The position numbers and the translations under genes are program-made. Below, piece by piece: positions 17,408-26,192 of a stretch of 64,000 nucleotides of DNA. The stretch is from CAUPWF01 sp044425815. Its GTDB lineage: Bacteria > Bacillota > Clostridia > Lachnospirales > Lachnospiraceae. The DNA is taken from assembly GCA_044425815.1 (NCBI GenBank), contig JAWXVA010000001.1, positions 62,001-126,000 on the forward strand, read 5' to 3'. The notes under the pieces are model-generated. The model did not search any database. It worked only from the letters and a program-made list of their open reading frames with translations, and was not told where the DNA came from. Numbering within the stretch: the stretch's first letter is position 1; the number at the start of each line of letters is the position of its first letter.

Positions 17408-17921
17408 ATGTTTTTTTCCAGATGCATATGTTGCATCTACCTATGTGATTTCCTTTCAAGATTTATATGAAGAAGGGATTAGAGGAGTAATATTTGACAT
17501 TGATAATACATTAGTTCCACATGGAGCAAAAGCGGATGCAAGAGCAAAAAAATTGTTCGCTGAATTAAAAACGATGGGGATGCAAAGTTGTTTGATTTCC
17601 AATAACCAGGAACCACGTGTTAAGATGTTTAATGAAGAAATAGGAGTACAGTATGTGTCGAATGCGCATAAGCCATCCACTAAAAATTATAAGAAAGCTA
17701 TGGAAATGATGGGGACAAATACGATCAATACCATCTTTATAGGGGATCAATTATTCACAGATGTATACGGAGCGAAACGCACGGGAATCCGAAATATATT
17801 AGTGAAGCCTATGGATCCAAGAGAAGAGATTCAAATTGTACTCAAAAGATATTTAGAAAAAATTGTTTTGTATTTTTATCAGAAAGAAAAAAAGGTTGAA
17901 AAAAGAAGAAATGTATTATAA
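17400..17921 (+). CDS. YqeG-family HAD IIIA phosphatase
   Basis: A 173-residue HAD-superfamily phosphatase of the YqeG group. Motif I is FDIDNTLVPHG near residue 31, motif II is LISNN, the Lys of motif III lies in HKPSTKNYKKAM, and motif IV is FIGDQLFTDVYGAKR. The family resembles phosphatidylglycerophosphate phosphatases of eukaryotes, and that lipid role is sometimes proposed; I cannot decide it from sequence. A basic, hydrophobic C-terminal segment (IVLYFYQKEKKVEKRR) could touch the membrane. It overlaps aroK by 8 bp and is followed by efp after 37 bp, an order common in Clostridia. Confidence 0.88.
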   Translation: MFKCFFPDAYVASTYVISFQDLYEEGIRGVIFDIDNTLVPHGAKADARAKKLFAELKTMGMQSCLISNNQEPRVKMFNEEIGVQYVSNAHKPSTKNYKKAMEMMGTNTINTIFIGDQLFTDVYGAKRTGIRNILVKPMDPREEIQIVLKRYLEKIVLYFYQKEKKVEKRRNVL

Positions 17922-17958
17922 AATGTAAGGTAGTTAAACAATTTAAGGAGGATCAGTA

Positions 17959-18516
17959 ATGATTTCAGCAGGAGATTTTAAGAACGGTGTTACACTTCAG
18001 ATAGAAAACAATATTTTTCAAATTCTTGAGTTCCAACACGTAAAACCAGGTAAAGGTGCAGCTTTCGTTAGAACAAAATTAAGAAATATTATTTCTGGAG
18101 CAGTTATAGAAAAGACTTTCAGACCAACGGAGAAATTCCCTAAAGCACACATCGAAAGAAAAGATATGCAATACTTATATTCAGATGGTGAATTATATCA
18201 CTTTATGGATGGAGAAACATTTGAACAAATCGCATTAAATGAAGATGCAATTGGAGATGCATTGAAATTTGTAAAAGAGAATGAATCTGTTAAGATTTGT
18301 TCACACAATGGAAATGTATTTGCGATTGAACCACCTTTATTCGTTGAATTAGATATCATTGAGACAGAGCCAGGATTCAAAGGTGATACAGCACAAGGAG
18401 CTACAAAGCCAGCTACAGTAGAGACAGGAGCGATTGTATATGTTCCATTATTTGTAGAGCAAGGTGACAAATTAAAGATTGATACACGTACAGGAGAGTA
18501 CTTGTCAAGAGTATAA
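17959..18516 (+). CDS. efp: Translation elongation factor P
   Basis: EF-P binds the ribosome between the P and E sites and relieves stalling at polyproline stretches. The 185 residues and three beta-barrel domains are standard. The tip loop is KPGKGAAFVRTK with Lys32 at the usual modification position. The start follows AAGGAGG. No modification enzyme of the EpmA type is in the window, as expected for Firmicutes. A strong terminator follows at 18524-18571, closing the run that begins upstream. Confidence 0.97.
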   Translation: MISAGDFKNGVTLQIENNIFQILEFQHVKPGKGAAFVRTKLRNIISGAVIEKTFRPTEKFPKAHIERKDMQYLYSDGELYHFMDGETFEQIALNEDAIGDALKFVKENESVKICSHNGNVFAIEPPLFVELDIIETEPGFKGDTAQGATKPATVETGAIVYVPLFVEQGDKLKIDTRTGEYLSRV

Positions 18517-18523
18517 AATTGAG

Positions 18524-18571
18524 GAAGCTATTTCTTACATATCACTATGTAAAGCGAATAGCTTCTTTTTT
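18524..18571 (+). terminator. Intrinsic terminator after efp
   Basis: GAAGCTATT (18524-18532) pairs with AATAGCTTC (18557-18565); the inner part pairs as CTTACAT with ATGTAAAG. A run of T follows. Confidence 0.85.
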
Positions 18572-18636
18572 AGTTGAGCGGAACAAAAGAAATAGTTATT
18601 AAAAGTTTGAAAATCATAAAAATAAGTGCTATATGA

Positions 18637-18665
18637 TTGCAAAATAATGATAAGTTAGATATAAT
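18637..18665 (+). promoter_or_regulatory. Sigma-A promoter upstream of DUF5688 gene
   Basis: TTGCAA at 18637-18642 and TATAAT at 18660-18665 are 17 bp apart. A small hairpin (GTAAAAG with CTTTTAC, 18689-18709) lies in the leader before the gene at 18773. Confidence 0.6.
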
Positions 18666-18772
18666 AATAGAACATAATATTTACTCAAGTAAAAGCATCA
18701 GACTTTTACATTTTCAGCACAGTTCGTGCAAGATTTCAAAATTTGGTAAGCGCATACAATAAGGAGACTAGA

Positions 18773-19672
18773 ATGAAATATAGTGATTTTGTAAGTGCGA
18801 CGACAGAAGAAGTAAGAAGATTGGCAGGGAAGGATATGAGGGTTGAATTTCATGCTGCAAAGAAAAATAATGGGAAGGAGAGGATAGGAATCGCGATATG
18901 CTCACAAGAGAGTAATGTAACACCTGCTATTTATCTAGAAGAATATTATAAAATGTATCAATTAGGGAACACGATTGCGGAGATAGCACATTTGATTATC
19001 AAATTGTATGGGGAAGTAAAACTGACAAAGCCATGGAATGTTGAGAGATATCGTGAATATGATTGGGTTAGAGTACGACTTGTGAGCAAACTAATTAATT
19101 ATGGAAAGAACAAAGGTTTATTAAAAGAATGCCCACATCGCAGATATTTGGACTTGGCAATTGTTTATTATCTATTAATAGAAGAGACACCCCAAGGTAC
19201 AGCTACTATGTTGGTGAAAAATGAACATATGGAGGCATGGGGAGTTGCAGAGAATGCATTGTATAAAGAAGCAATGGAAAATGCAGAGAGACTTCTACCT
19301 GCTAGACTACAGAGTATGACATCTGTGATGGAGGAATTGATAAACGAAAAAGTAATCGAAGATAAGGAATGTGAAAAGCTAGAATTAGAAGATGCGATGT
19401 ATGTATTAACAAATATACATAGAAATTTAGGGGCGAATTGCATTTTGTACCAAGGAGAATTAAAGCGTATCGCTAAGTGCTTTCGAGAAAGTTACTACAT
19501 ATTACCAAGTAGTATTCATGAAGTGATTATTGTTCCAGTTAGTAAATCCCCTACAAAAGAAGAGCTGGAAACGATGATAGAAGAAATTAATGAGACACAA
19601 GTGGAGGATGAAGAAATTTTATCGAATCATGCATATTTTTATGATATTAAACGAGAAACTTTACTTTACTAG
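18773..19672 (+). CDS. DUF5688-family protein
   Basis: A 299-residue cytosolic protein that I place in DUF5688, a family without known function found largely in Lachnospiraceae. The sequence is highly charged and alpha-helical, with YREYDWVRVRLVSKLINYGKN and the later NHAYFYDIKRETLLY as recognisable blocks. I chose the ATG at 18773, which has AAGGAGA six bases upstream, over an upstream TTG at 18743. It has its own promoter and is followed after 35 bp by tRNA-Arg. There is no signal peptide or membrane segment. No function is proposed. Confidence 0.75.
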   Translation: MKYSDFVSATTEEVRRLAGKDMRVEFHAAKKNNGKERIGIAICSQESNVTPAIYLEEYYKMYQLGNTIAEIAHLIIKLYGEVKLTKPWNVERYREYDWVRVRLVSKLINYGKNKGLLKECPHRRYLDLAIVYYLLIEETPQGTATMLVKNEHMEAWGVAENALYKEAMENAERLLPARLQSMTSVMEELINEKVIEDKECEKLELEDAMYVLTNIHRNLGANCILYQGELKRIAKCFRESYYILPSSIHEVIIVPVSKSPTKEELETMIEEINETQVEDEEILSNHAYFYDIKRETLLY

Positions 19673-19707
19673 AAAATAGGAATGTGATATTATTATAAGG
19701 TTAATGT

Positions 19708-19779
19708 ACACCCATAGCTCAGTGGATAGAGCACTGCCCTCCGGAGGCAGGTGCGGCGGTTCGACCCCGCCTGGGTGTG
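19708..19779 (+). tRNA. tRNA-Arg (anticodon CCG)
   Basis: The 72-nt cloverleaf is complete: acceptor ACACCCA with TGGGTGT, D-arm GCTCAGTGGATAGAGC, anticodon stem CTGCC/GGCAG around loop CTCCGGA (anticodon CCG, reading CGG), and T-arm GGCGGTTCGACCCCGCC. The 3' CCA is not encoded. CGG is a rare codon in this AT-rich sequence. Confidence 0.95.
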
Positions 19780-19831
19780 TATTCCTTATAAAGAAGGAAA
19801 TCTCGAATACAAATAGATAAGAGGAAATGGA

Positions 19832-20524
19832 ATGAAGGGATATAAAATAGCATTCAAGAAAGCGTTTCCATATACAATACCTGTTTTGACAGGGTATTTG
19901 TTTATAGGAATTGCATTCGGAGTGATGTTTGCAGAAATAGGTTACAATGTGTTTTGGGGAACACTTATGAGTGTGCTGGTATTTGCTGGTTCTGGTCAGT
20001 ATTTAGCAGTGAATTTTTTTGTGCCAGGATTCTCACTAGTACAAGTCGTAGTATTGACATTGATGGTTAATATCAGACATGTATTTTATGGCTTATCATT
20101 ATTAGAAGCATTCAAAGGAATGGGCTGGAAAAAATGGTATGCGGTGTTTGGGTTGACAGACGAGACATATTCATTATTATGTACGACAGAACTACCAGAT
20201 GGGGTAGAAGCTGATAAATTCAATTTTGCTATCGTATTATTGGATCATTCATATTGGGTGGCAGGTTCTATTATAGGAAGTTTGATGGGAATGTATATTC
20301 CATTTAATTCAGAAGGAATTGACTTTGCGATGACAGCTTTATTTATAGTGATTTTTGTGGAGCAATGGATGAATAAGAAAAATAGAATTCCAGAAATATT
20401 GGGGGTTACTTGTGCAATAATTAGTTTGCAGATTTTTGGAGCATCCCAATTTGTATTACCAGCTATGCTTTCTATTATATTGATATTAATTGCAAGTAAA
20501 AGAAAACTAGGACAGGAGGATTAA
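19832..20524 (+). CDS. azlC: Branched-chain amino acid exporter, AzlC subunit
   Basis: AzlC is the large subunit of a two-protein exporter for branched-chain amino acids and their analogues in the cytoplasmic membrane. The 230 residues form about six membrane segments. Conserved blocks include GIAFGVMF, FAGSGQYLAV and MVNIRHVFYGLSLLEAF. The small subunit AzlD starts 2 bp after its stop, which supports the pair. It lies just after tRNA-Arg. Substrate is by family knowledge only; related LIV-E proteins export amino acids generally. Confidence 0.9.
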   Translation: MKGYKIAFKKAFPYTIPVLTGYLFIGIAFGVMFAEIGYNVFWGTLMSVLVFAGSGQYLAVNFFVPGFSLVQVVVLTLMVNIRHVFYGLSLLEAFKGMGWKKWYAVFGLTDETYSLLCTTELPDGVEADKFNFAIVLLDHSYWVAGSIIGSLMGMYIPFNSEGIDFAMTALFIVIFVEQWMNKKNRIPEILGVTCAIISLQIFGASQFVLPAMLSIILILIASKRKLGQED

Positions 20525-20526
20525 GT

Positions 20527-20859
20527 ATGCCGATAAGTGTATCGATGTCATTGATTACAATTTTGATTGTAGGGGTTGTTACATTTCTTACAAGGGCGAC
20601 TCCGTTCCTTTTGTTTCCAGAAGGAAAAGAAATACCACCTATTATACAATATTTGGGAAAAGTATTAACACCAGCCGTGATAGGGATGCTAGTAGTGTAT
20701 TGTCTAAAAGGGACTACAGTATTTAATTATCCGCACGGGATCCCAGAGGCAATAGCGGTTATAACAGTGATAGGTCTACACGTGTGGAAACGGAATAATT
20801 TGCTGAGTATTGGAATAGGAACAGTGTTATATATGTTTTTGATTCAAGTGGTTTTTTAA
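20527..20859 (+). CDS. azlD: Branched-chain amino acid exporter, AzlD subunit
   Basis: The 110-residue small partner of AzlC. It has about four membrane segments and the family block FLTRATPFLLFP near residues 18-29. It starts 2 bp after azlC with AGGAGG inside the azlC end, so the two are translationally coupled. A MATE exporter gene follows after 24 bp and may share the transcript. Confidence 0.9.
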   Translation: MPISVSMSLITILIVGVVTFLTRATPFLLFPEGKEIPPIIQYLGKVLTPAVIGMLVVYCLKGTTVFNYPHGIPEAIAVITVIGLHVWKRNNLLSIGIGTVLYMFLIQVVF

Positions 20860-20883
20860 TAAAAGCAACATACAGAGGGCGCC

Positions 20884-22239
20884 ATGAAAGTTAGAAATGA
20901 ATCTCTATTAGAAGGTAGTATCAGAAAGAGTATCTTATTGTTTGCTTTCCCAATTTTTTTGGGAAGCTTATTTCAGCAACTCTATAATATGGCAGACGCA
21001 TTGATTGTGGGGAATTTTGCTGGAGATGACGCATTAGCAGCAGTTACAAGCACAGGAACACTTATTTTCTTATTTATTGGTTTTTTTGGTGGAATGTATC
21101 AAGGGATGGGTGTGGTGATTGCACGTTATTTTGGTGCGAAAGATAAGGTGAATGTTCGCAAAGCAATCTGCACAGCCGTTATTTTTGGCGTGTTGAGTGG
21201 AGTTGTGTTGTCGATAAGTGGAGTACTAGGTGCAAGGACTATCGTAGAGATGGTGGGTACACCGAGTGAAATATACGAGGATTCAGTTGCTTATATCCGC
21301 ATTTATTTTATGGGCGCATTATTTACGGCAATCTACAATACGATGTGCGGAATTTGCAGAGCTCTTGGAGACAGTAAGCGACCGGTGCATTATCTTGTAG
21401 TGGCATCTATAGTGAATGTTATACTGGATGTTGTACTAGTTGGAATCTTTGGAATGGCGGTGAGAGGCGCAGCCATAGCAACAGTATTGGCACAAGGAAC
21501 CTGCGCAGCATTGTCGTGGTATCGATTGATGAATTTGGAAGAAAATAGTATTCGCATCCAGCATTTGAAAAGAGATTATAATTGGTCACTATTAAAGCAA
21601 ATGATTCAGATTGGACTTCCTACAGGAGTACAAAACTCTGTCATAGCATTTGCAAATGTAGTGGTGCAATCAAGTATCAATTCATTTGGGACAGTCGTGA
21701 TGGCTGGAACAGGGACCTATTCGAAATTACAAGGGATTGTATTCTTACCAATAGAAGCATTTAGTATGGCTTTGACGAATTTTGTGAGTCAAAACTTAGG
21801 AGCAGGATGTGTAGAACGTGTGAAAAAGGGAGCTGCTTTTGGCGTATTATTATCCTGTATAAGTGTAGAGGTGATTGGGATTTTAGCCTTTGTATTTGCT
21901 CCGACATTGATAGGAGCGTTCGGTGGAGGTGCAGACGTGATAGCAGTCGGAGCTATGAAACTTCATATTGACGCGCTGTTCTATTGCTTTCTAGCATATG
22001 CTCATACAGTATCTAGCATTATGCGTGGGGCAGGGAAAGCAAAAACACCGATGTTTATTATGTTAGGAATTTGGTGTGTAATGCGTGTAGCATATATTGA
22101 ACTCGTGATGTATTTCACTAATAGTTTGACGCTCGTATTTTGGGCGTATCCGCTTACGTGGATGACTAGCTTCATTTTGTTTTTCTTAGCATATCGCAAG
22201 TTAAGATTATCTTTTGATAAGATGATTAGAATCTCATAA
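20884..22239 (+). CDS. MATE-family efflux transporter
   Basis: A 451-residue multidrug and toxin extrusion family protein with about 12 membrane segments in two homologous halves. The N-terminus SIRKSILLFAFPIFLGSLFQ and the ADALIVGNFAGDDALAAV block are typical. It would exchange Na+ or H+ for organic cations or other small molecules. It follows azlCD by 24 bp, so it may be in the same transcript. It is one of three MATE proteins in the window (also 38439 and 49818). The substrate is unknown. Confidence 0.92.
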   Translation: MKVRNESLLEGSIRKSILLFAFPIFLGSLFQQLYNMADALIVGNFAGDDALAAVTSTGTLIFLFIGFFGGMYQGMGVVIARYFGAKDKVNVRKAICTAVIFGVLSGVVLSISGVLGARTIVEMVGTPSEIYEDSVAYIRIYFMGALFTAIYNTMCGICRALGDSKRPVHYLVVASIVNVILDVVLVGIFGMAVRGAAIATVLAQGTCAALSWYRLMNLEENSIRIQHLKRDYNWSLLKQMIQIGLPTGVQNSVIAFANVVVQSSINSFGTVVMAGTGTYSKLQGIVFLPIEAFSMALTNFVSQNLGAGCVERVKKGAAFGVLLSCISVEVIGILAFVFAPTLIGAFGGGADVIAVGAMKLHIDALFYCFLAYAHTVSSIMRGAGKAKTPMFIMLGIWCVMRVAYIELVMYFTNSLTLVFWAYPLTWMTSFILFFLAYRKLRLSFDKMIRIS

Positions 22240-22397
22240 ACCATTAAGTATTTTTTTAGAAAATGGAGATAAAGTATTCATAAATTATGTATATGATTGT
22301 TATGTAGAAGCGAAAAGTAGTAATAATTCGACTGCCAGTTGCATAGAATAATAGAGTCGGTATATGCGAGGCTAGAACATAACAGGAGGTATAAAGT

Positions 22398-22550
22398 ATG
22401 CAAGAAAAACGCATGAATACTGGAAACGAAGTGATTTCCATGGAAGCATATCTATTGAAACGAAAACAGATAAAAAAACAAGAAACCAGTGTGATTCAAA
22501 AGAAAAAAGAAAAAAGTTCTATCTATGAACTAGTAGAACTTTATCTATAA
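22398..22550 (+). CDS. Small basic protein, 50 residues
   Basis: A short reading frame too small for the usual cut-off. It has an ideal AGGAGGT seven bases before the ATG. The product is 50 residues, strongly basic in its middle (LLKRKQIKKQ and QKKKEKS) and with an amphipathic tail (IYELVELYL). It has no membrane segment and no Cys. It lies between a MATE gene and a convergent small membrane protein gene, whose stop is 8 bp away on the other strand. I do not recognise the family. The strong ribosome site argues that it is real; function is unknown. Confidence 0.55.
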   Translation: MQEKRMNTGNEVISMEAYLLKRKQIKKQETSVIQKKKEKSSIYELVELYL

Positions 22551-22557
22551 AATATAA

Positions 22558-22827
22558 TTAATGATTGATAGGATTATGAGATTGATTCGTTGCATCGTCA
22601 GTAGAATCAGATGTTTCATCAGATACAGAATCAGAATTTTTTCCTTGTTTGTATACGAGTGCCATAACATACAGCATCACAGGAACAAAGATTGTAGCGG
22701 CGATAGAGCATTTGAAGTAAAAAAATGAGGTCGTTGTGTCAATGAGTGCAAAAATCAAAGTGCTAGCATAGAGTGCTACTAGACAGATGATGCCGATTAT
22801 TGCGAATATACGTCTTGTTTTTTTCAT
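22558..22827 (-). CDS. Small two-helix membrane protein
   Basis: An 89-residue protein with two hydrophobic segments, about residues 8-28 (FAIIGIICLVALYASTLIF) and 36-58, and a hydrophilic Ser/Asp-rich tail. The start was set at the second ATG (MKKTRR), because AAGGA lies 8 bases before it and runs into the upstream ATG. Similar short proteins with this N-terminus are frequent in Lachnospiraceae, without known function. It is convergent with the 50-residue gene and divergent from the SEC-C gene. Likely an integral membrane protein of the cytoplasmic membrane. Confidence 0.7.
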   Translation of the reverse strand: MKKTRRIFAIIGIICLVALYASTLIFALIDTTTSFFYFKCSIAATIFVPVMLYVMALVYKQGKNSDSVSDETSDSTDDATNQSHNPINH

Positions 22828-22875
22828 AGAAACCATCCTTATTGTTTGATTGCTTTTTTATATTGCAAAAAGCTT

Positions 22876-22904
22876 TTGAATTATTTTCTTAAATAGTATA
22901 TAAT
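22876..22904 (+). promoter_or_regulatory. Sigma-A promoter of SEC-C gene
   Basis: TTGAAT (22876-22881) and TATAAT (22899-22904) are 17 bp apart, 37 bp before the start codon at 22942. Confidence 0.65.
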
Positions 22905-22941
22905 AAAAGTTACGAAAATGAAATACAAAGGAGTATATTAA

Positions 22942-23448
22942 ATGAGTTTATTAGAACAATGGAGAAAAGAAGCCTATAATCAGAATGCACAACAGCAACA
23001 ATTACAACAATTTTGGGGTACATATTTCGATATTGAAAAAGGTATTTATGAGCAACTTCTAGCAAATCCTACAGAAGTAGTTACAGGAACAGTAAAAGAA
23101 CTTGCTGAAAAATATGAGATAGAAGTATTCACCATGGTAGGTTTTTTGGATGGTATCAATGATAGCTTGAAAGAGGCAAACCCAATTGAGACTATGGAAG
23201 AAGATACCGTAGTTAGTCTTCCAATGGATTTAGAAGTGTTATATAAGAATATGGTAGATGCAAAAGCTGATTGGTTGTATGAATTGTCACAATGGGATGA
23301 AATCTTTACAGAAGAGAAAAAAGCAGAATTATATAAAGAGCAAAAAGCATCTCGTACGATTCGTAAAGAAGCTAAGGTTGGACGAAATGATGCTTGTCCT
23401 TGTGGAAGTGGTAAGAAATATAAGAAATGCTGTGGTAAAAACGCATAA
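22942..23448 (+). CDS. SEC-C metal-binding domain protein
   Basis: A 168-residue protein whose last 25 residues form a SEC-C zinc motif (NDACPCGSGKKYKKCCGK), the same motif that ends SecA and binds zinc, SecB or the ribosome. The rest is helical, acidic and rich in Gln near the N-terminus (NAQQQQLQQF), and is not recognised. The SEC-C end suggests binding to nucleic acid, ribosomes or a protein partner. It has its own promoter at 22876-22904. It precedes the thrS T-box leader on the same strand, though thrS probably has separate control. Confidence 0.85.
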   Translation: MSLLEQWRKEAYNQNAQQQQLQQFWGTYFDIEKGIYEQLLANPTEVVTGTVKELAEKYEIEVFTMVGFLDGINDSLKEANPIETMEEDTVVSLPMDLEVLYKNMVDAKADWLYELSQWDEIFTEEKKAELYKEQKASRTIRKEAKVGRNDACPCGSGKKYKKCCGKNA

Positions 23449-23499
23449 CATTGATAAAATCTATATAGTAAAACGTAGAAGAGAAGAGTAGGATACAAC

Positions 23500-23690
23500 A
23501 ATGATTCCAGAGAGAAAGGGATGCTGAGAACCTTTTATTACTTGTGTATTTGAACACTACCTCTGAGTGACTGTAAAGCAGTCCGGTGACTCCGTTATAG
23601 TCATTAAGTGGTATCTTGTTAGATACAATTAGGGTGGAACCGCGATTTAGTCGTCCCTTACAGAGTAGTTTCTGTAAGGGACTTTTTTTA
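23500..23690 (+). promoter_or_regulatory. Threonine T-box riboswitch of thrS
   Basis: The leader binds uncharged tRNA-Thr and then prevents termination. Visible parts are CCAGAG (about 23502) pairing with CTCTG at the base of stem I, a specifier region with Thr codons ACT/ACC at 23556-23561, the T-box AGGGTGGAACCGCG at 23631-23644, and a terminator stem (23653-23681) followed by T7. The bulge TGGA would pair with a tRNA ending UCCA. Confidence 0.92.
23653..23689 (+). terminator. T-box attenuator terminator of thrS leader
   Basis: GTCCCTTACAGA pairs with TCTGTAAGGGAC around a short loop, followed by TTTTTTT. The 5' arm lies just after the T-box sequence with which it competes. Confidence 0.9.
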
Positions 23691-23772
23691 TAGAAATATT
23701 AAGACGAAAATAATAAGAACAAATAAATCAGAACAAATAAATAAGAGAAAATAAAGAAAGAAGAGGTATGAA

Positions 23773-25746
23773 ATGAAAATCACATTAAAAGATGGAACAT
23801 TGAAAGAATATGCGGAGCATAAATCTGTATATGAAATTGCTGTTGATATTAGTGAAGGATTGGCAAGAATGGCGACAGCTGGTGAAGTGAACGGAGAAGT
23901 TGTAGATCTTAGAACAGTTATTTCAGAGGACTGTGAACTAAATATTCTAACAGCAAATGATGAGAAAGGTTTGGCTGCGCTTCGTCATACCACATCGCAC
24001 ATCTTGGCGCAGGCAGTTAAGAATTTATATCCAGCAGCCAAAGTGGCAATAGGACCATCTATTGAGACAGGATTTTATTATGACTTTGAGCATGAGCCAT
24101 TTTCAAGTGAAGACTTAGTGTTGATCGAAAAAGAAATGAAGAAAATTATTAAAGCTGGTAGCAAGATAGAACGCTTTGAATTACCTAGAGCAGAAGCAAT
24201 CAAATTTATGGAAGAAAGAGAAGAGCCTTATAAGGTGGAATTGATTCAAGATCTTCCAGAAGATGCTGTGATTTCATTCTATGATCAAGGTGGTTTTGTG
24301 GATTTGTGCGCAGGGCCTCATATGATGAGTGTGAAAAATATTAAGGCATTCAAATTAATTTCTTCATCGGGTGCATATTGGAGAGGTAGTGAAAAGAATA
24401 AAATGTTATCTCGTATTTATGGTACAGCGTTTGCAAAAAAAGAAGAATTAAATGCATATTTAGAGCATTTAGAAGAAGTGAAAAAACGTGATCACAATAA
24501 ATTAGGACGTGAAATGGAAATTTTTGCGACAGTAGATGTTATCGGACAAGGTCTTCCGCTCATCATGCCTAATGGTACAATTATGATGCAGGAATTACAG
24601 CGCTGGATAGAGGATGAAGAGACACGTCGAGGATATGTCAGAACAAAAACTCCGCTTATGGCTAAAAAAGATTTGTATGAAATTTCAGATCACTGGGGCC
24701 ATTACAAAGAAGGGATGTTTGTATTAGGAGATGAAGAAGTAGAAGGCGAAGAAGTATTTGCGCTACGACCAATGACATGTCCATTCCAATACTACGTATA
24801 CAAACAAAGCCAGAAGAGCTACAGAGATTTACCACTTCGTTATGGTGAGACTTCAACACTTTTTAGAAATGAAGATTCAGGAGAAATGCATGGATTGACA
24901 CGTGTACGCCAATTCACGATTTCAGAAGGACATTTAGTAGTAACACCAGAACAAATGGAAGAAGAATTTAAAGGCTGTGTGGATTTGGCAAAATATTGTT
25001 TGACTACGTTAGGGATTGCAGAGGATGTGACATATCGTTTATCATTATCTGATCCAGAGAATATGAGCAAATATTTAGGAACAAGAGAAGCGTGGGACGA
25101 AGTAGAAGATATGATGAGAAACATTTTGAGTCATATTGGAGTTTCTTATGCAGAAGAAACTGGAGAGTCTGCGTTTTATGGACCGAAATTAGATATTCAA
25201 GCAAAGAATGTGTATGGAAAAGAAGATACGATGATTACGATTCAATTGGACATGTTCCTTGCTGAACGATTTGATATGACATTTGTAGATAAAGATGGAG
25301 AAAAGAAACGTCCATATATTATTCATCGTACATCAATGGGATGTTATGAACGTACATTAGCATGGTTGATTGAAAAATATGCAGGGCTATTCCCTACATG
25401 GTTGTGTCCAGAGCAAGTAAAAGTACTACCTATTTCAGAAAAATATCATGAGTATGCAAATAAAGTGGCAGAGGAATTGAAAAATAATGGTGTACGTTGT
25501 TCAGTAGATGAGCGAGGAGAAAAAATAGGATATAAGATTCGTGATGCAAGACTTCATAAAGTACCATATATGTTAGTAGTGGGTGCTAATGAAGAAGCAG
25601 AAGGAGTCGTATCAGTGAGAAGCCGCTATTTAGGAGATGAAGGACAAAAGCCACTAGATACATTTGTAAATGATATTTGTAAAGAAATTCGTACGAAAGA
25701 AATACGTGAAATTCAAGTAGAAGCAGATGGACAGCAAAAGAAATAA
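23773..25746 (+). CDS. thrS: Threonine-tRNA ligase
   Basis: This class II synthetase charges tRNA-Thr. The 657 residues show the full domain order: TGS domain (about 1-60), editing domain with HTTSHILAQAV (the HxxxH zinc motif), catalytic core with motif 2 near RYGETSTLFRNEDSG and motif 3 as HRTSMGCYERTLAWLIEKY, and the C-terminal anticodon-binding domain from about 545. It is controlled by the T-box leader at 23500-23690. The start follows AAGAGG with an ATG at 23773. No defects. A hairpin overlapping the next gene's ribosome site (25803-25840) may terminate it. Confidence 0.97.
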   Translation: MKITLKDGTLKEYAEHKSVYEIAVDISEGLARMATAGEVNGEVVDLRTVISEDCELNILTANDEKGLAALRHTTSHILAQAVKNLYPAAKVAIGPSIETGFYYDFEHEPFSSEDLVLIEKEMKKIIKAGSKIERFELPRAEAIKFMEEREEPYKVELIQDLPEDAVISFYDQGGFVDLCAGPHMMSVKNIKAFKLISSSGAYWRGSEKNKMLSRIYGTAFAKKEELNAYLEHLEEVKKRDHNKLGREMEIFATVDVIGQGLPLIMPNGTIMMQELQRWIEDEETRRGYVRTKTPLMAKKDLYEISDHWGHYKEGMFVLGDEEVEGEEVFALRPMTCPFQYYVYKQSQKSYRDLPLRYGETSTLFRNEDSGEMHGLTRVRQFTISEGHLVVTPEQMEEEFKGCVDLAKYCLTTLGIAEDVTYRLSLSDPENMSKYLGTREAWDEVEDMMRNILSHIGVSYAEETGESAFYGPKLDIQAKNVYGKEDTMITIQLDMFLAERFDMTFVDKDGEKKRPYIIHRTSMGCYERTLAWLIEKYAGLFPTWLCPEQVKVLPISEKYHEYANKVAEELKNNGVRCSVDERGEKIGYKIRDARLHKVPYMLVVGANEEAEGVVSVRSRYLGDEGQKPLDTFVNDICKEIRTKEIREIQVEADGQQKK

Positions 25747-25802
25747 AATGGAAATCATTTGAAAAACGTAGAAAATTGAATAAAAAAATGAATAATACAA
25801 AT

Positions 25803-25840
25803 AATACCTCTGATTCTTAAAATGAAAAGGAGGTATTTTT
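25803..25840 (+). terminator. Terminator-like hairpin containing the next gene's Shine-Dalgarno
   Basis: AATACCTC (25803-25810) pairs with GAGGTATT (25830-25837), followed by TTT just before the ATG at 25841. The 3' arm includes GGAGG, the ribosome site of the DUF1540 gene. It could end thrS transcripts and also hide the site in read-through RNA. Confidence 0.55.
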
Positions 25841-26161
25841 ATGCCAGAATTAAAATGTACAGTAGAAACCTGTGTACACAATAAATGTTGTTGTTGTGAC
25901 AAAGGAAGTATTGATATCGATGGAAATGGAGCTAAAGCAAAGGCGGAAACATGTTGTAGCAGTTTTGCGGATAGTGCAATGACTAGCTATAGTAATTCAG
26001 CAAAATCTGCTACCTTGAATTCACAAATTCATTGTAATGCGTCTAACTGCCAATTTAATACAGCAGGGGAGTGTCAGGCAGGAACAGTGGAAGTACAAGG
26101 GAGCAATGCCTGTCAATGTTGTGAAACAGAATGTGCTAGTTTTTGCGAATGTCAATGTTAA
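25841..26161 (+). CDS. Cys-rich DUF1540-family protein
   Basis: A 106-residue protein with two DUF1540 Cys modules, at about 5-45 (CTVETCVHNKCCCC) and 65-106 (CNASNCQFNTAGEC, then NACQCCETECASFCECQC). It has 20 Cys residues, so it is likely to bind metal such as zinc. No signal peptide is seen. The function of the family is not established; it is common in spore-forming Clostridia. Its ribosome site lies in the 3' arm of a terminator-like hairpin, which suggests that it is made only from its own promoter or under special control. The gene stands alone. Confidence 0.85.
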   Translation: MPELKCTVETCVHNKCCCCDKGSIDIDGNGAKAKAETCCSSFADSAMTSYSNSAKSATLNSQIHCNASNCQFNTAGECQAGTVEVQGSNACQCCETECASFCECQC

Positions 26162-26192
26162 TACGTAGTGCATTACCGTTCTAATATTGTTG

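Noticed and set aside
19780..19800. Terminator after tRNA-Arg
   Set aside because: TTCCTT/AAGGAA can pair, but the stem is short and has no T run after it.
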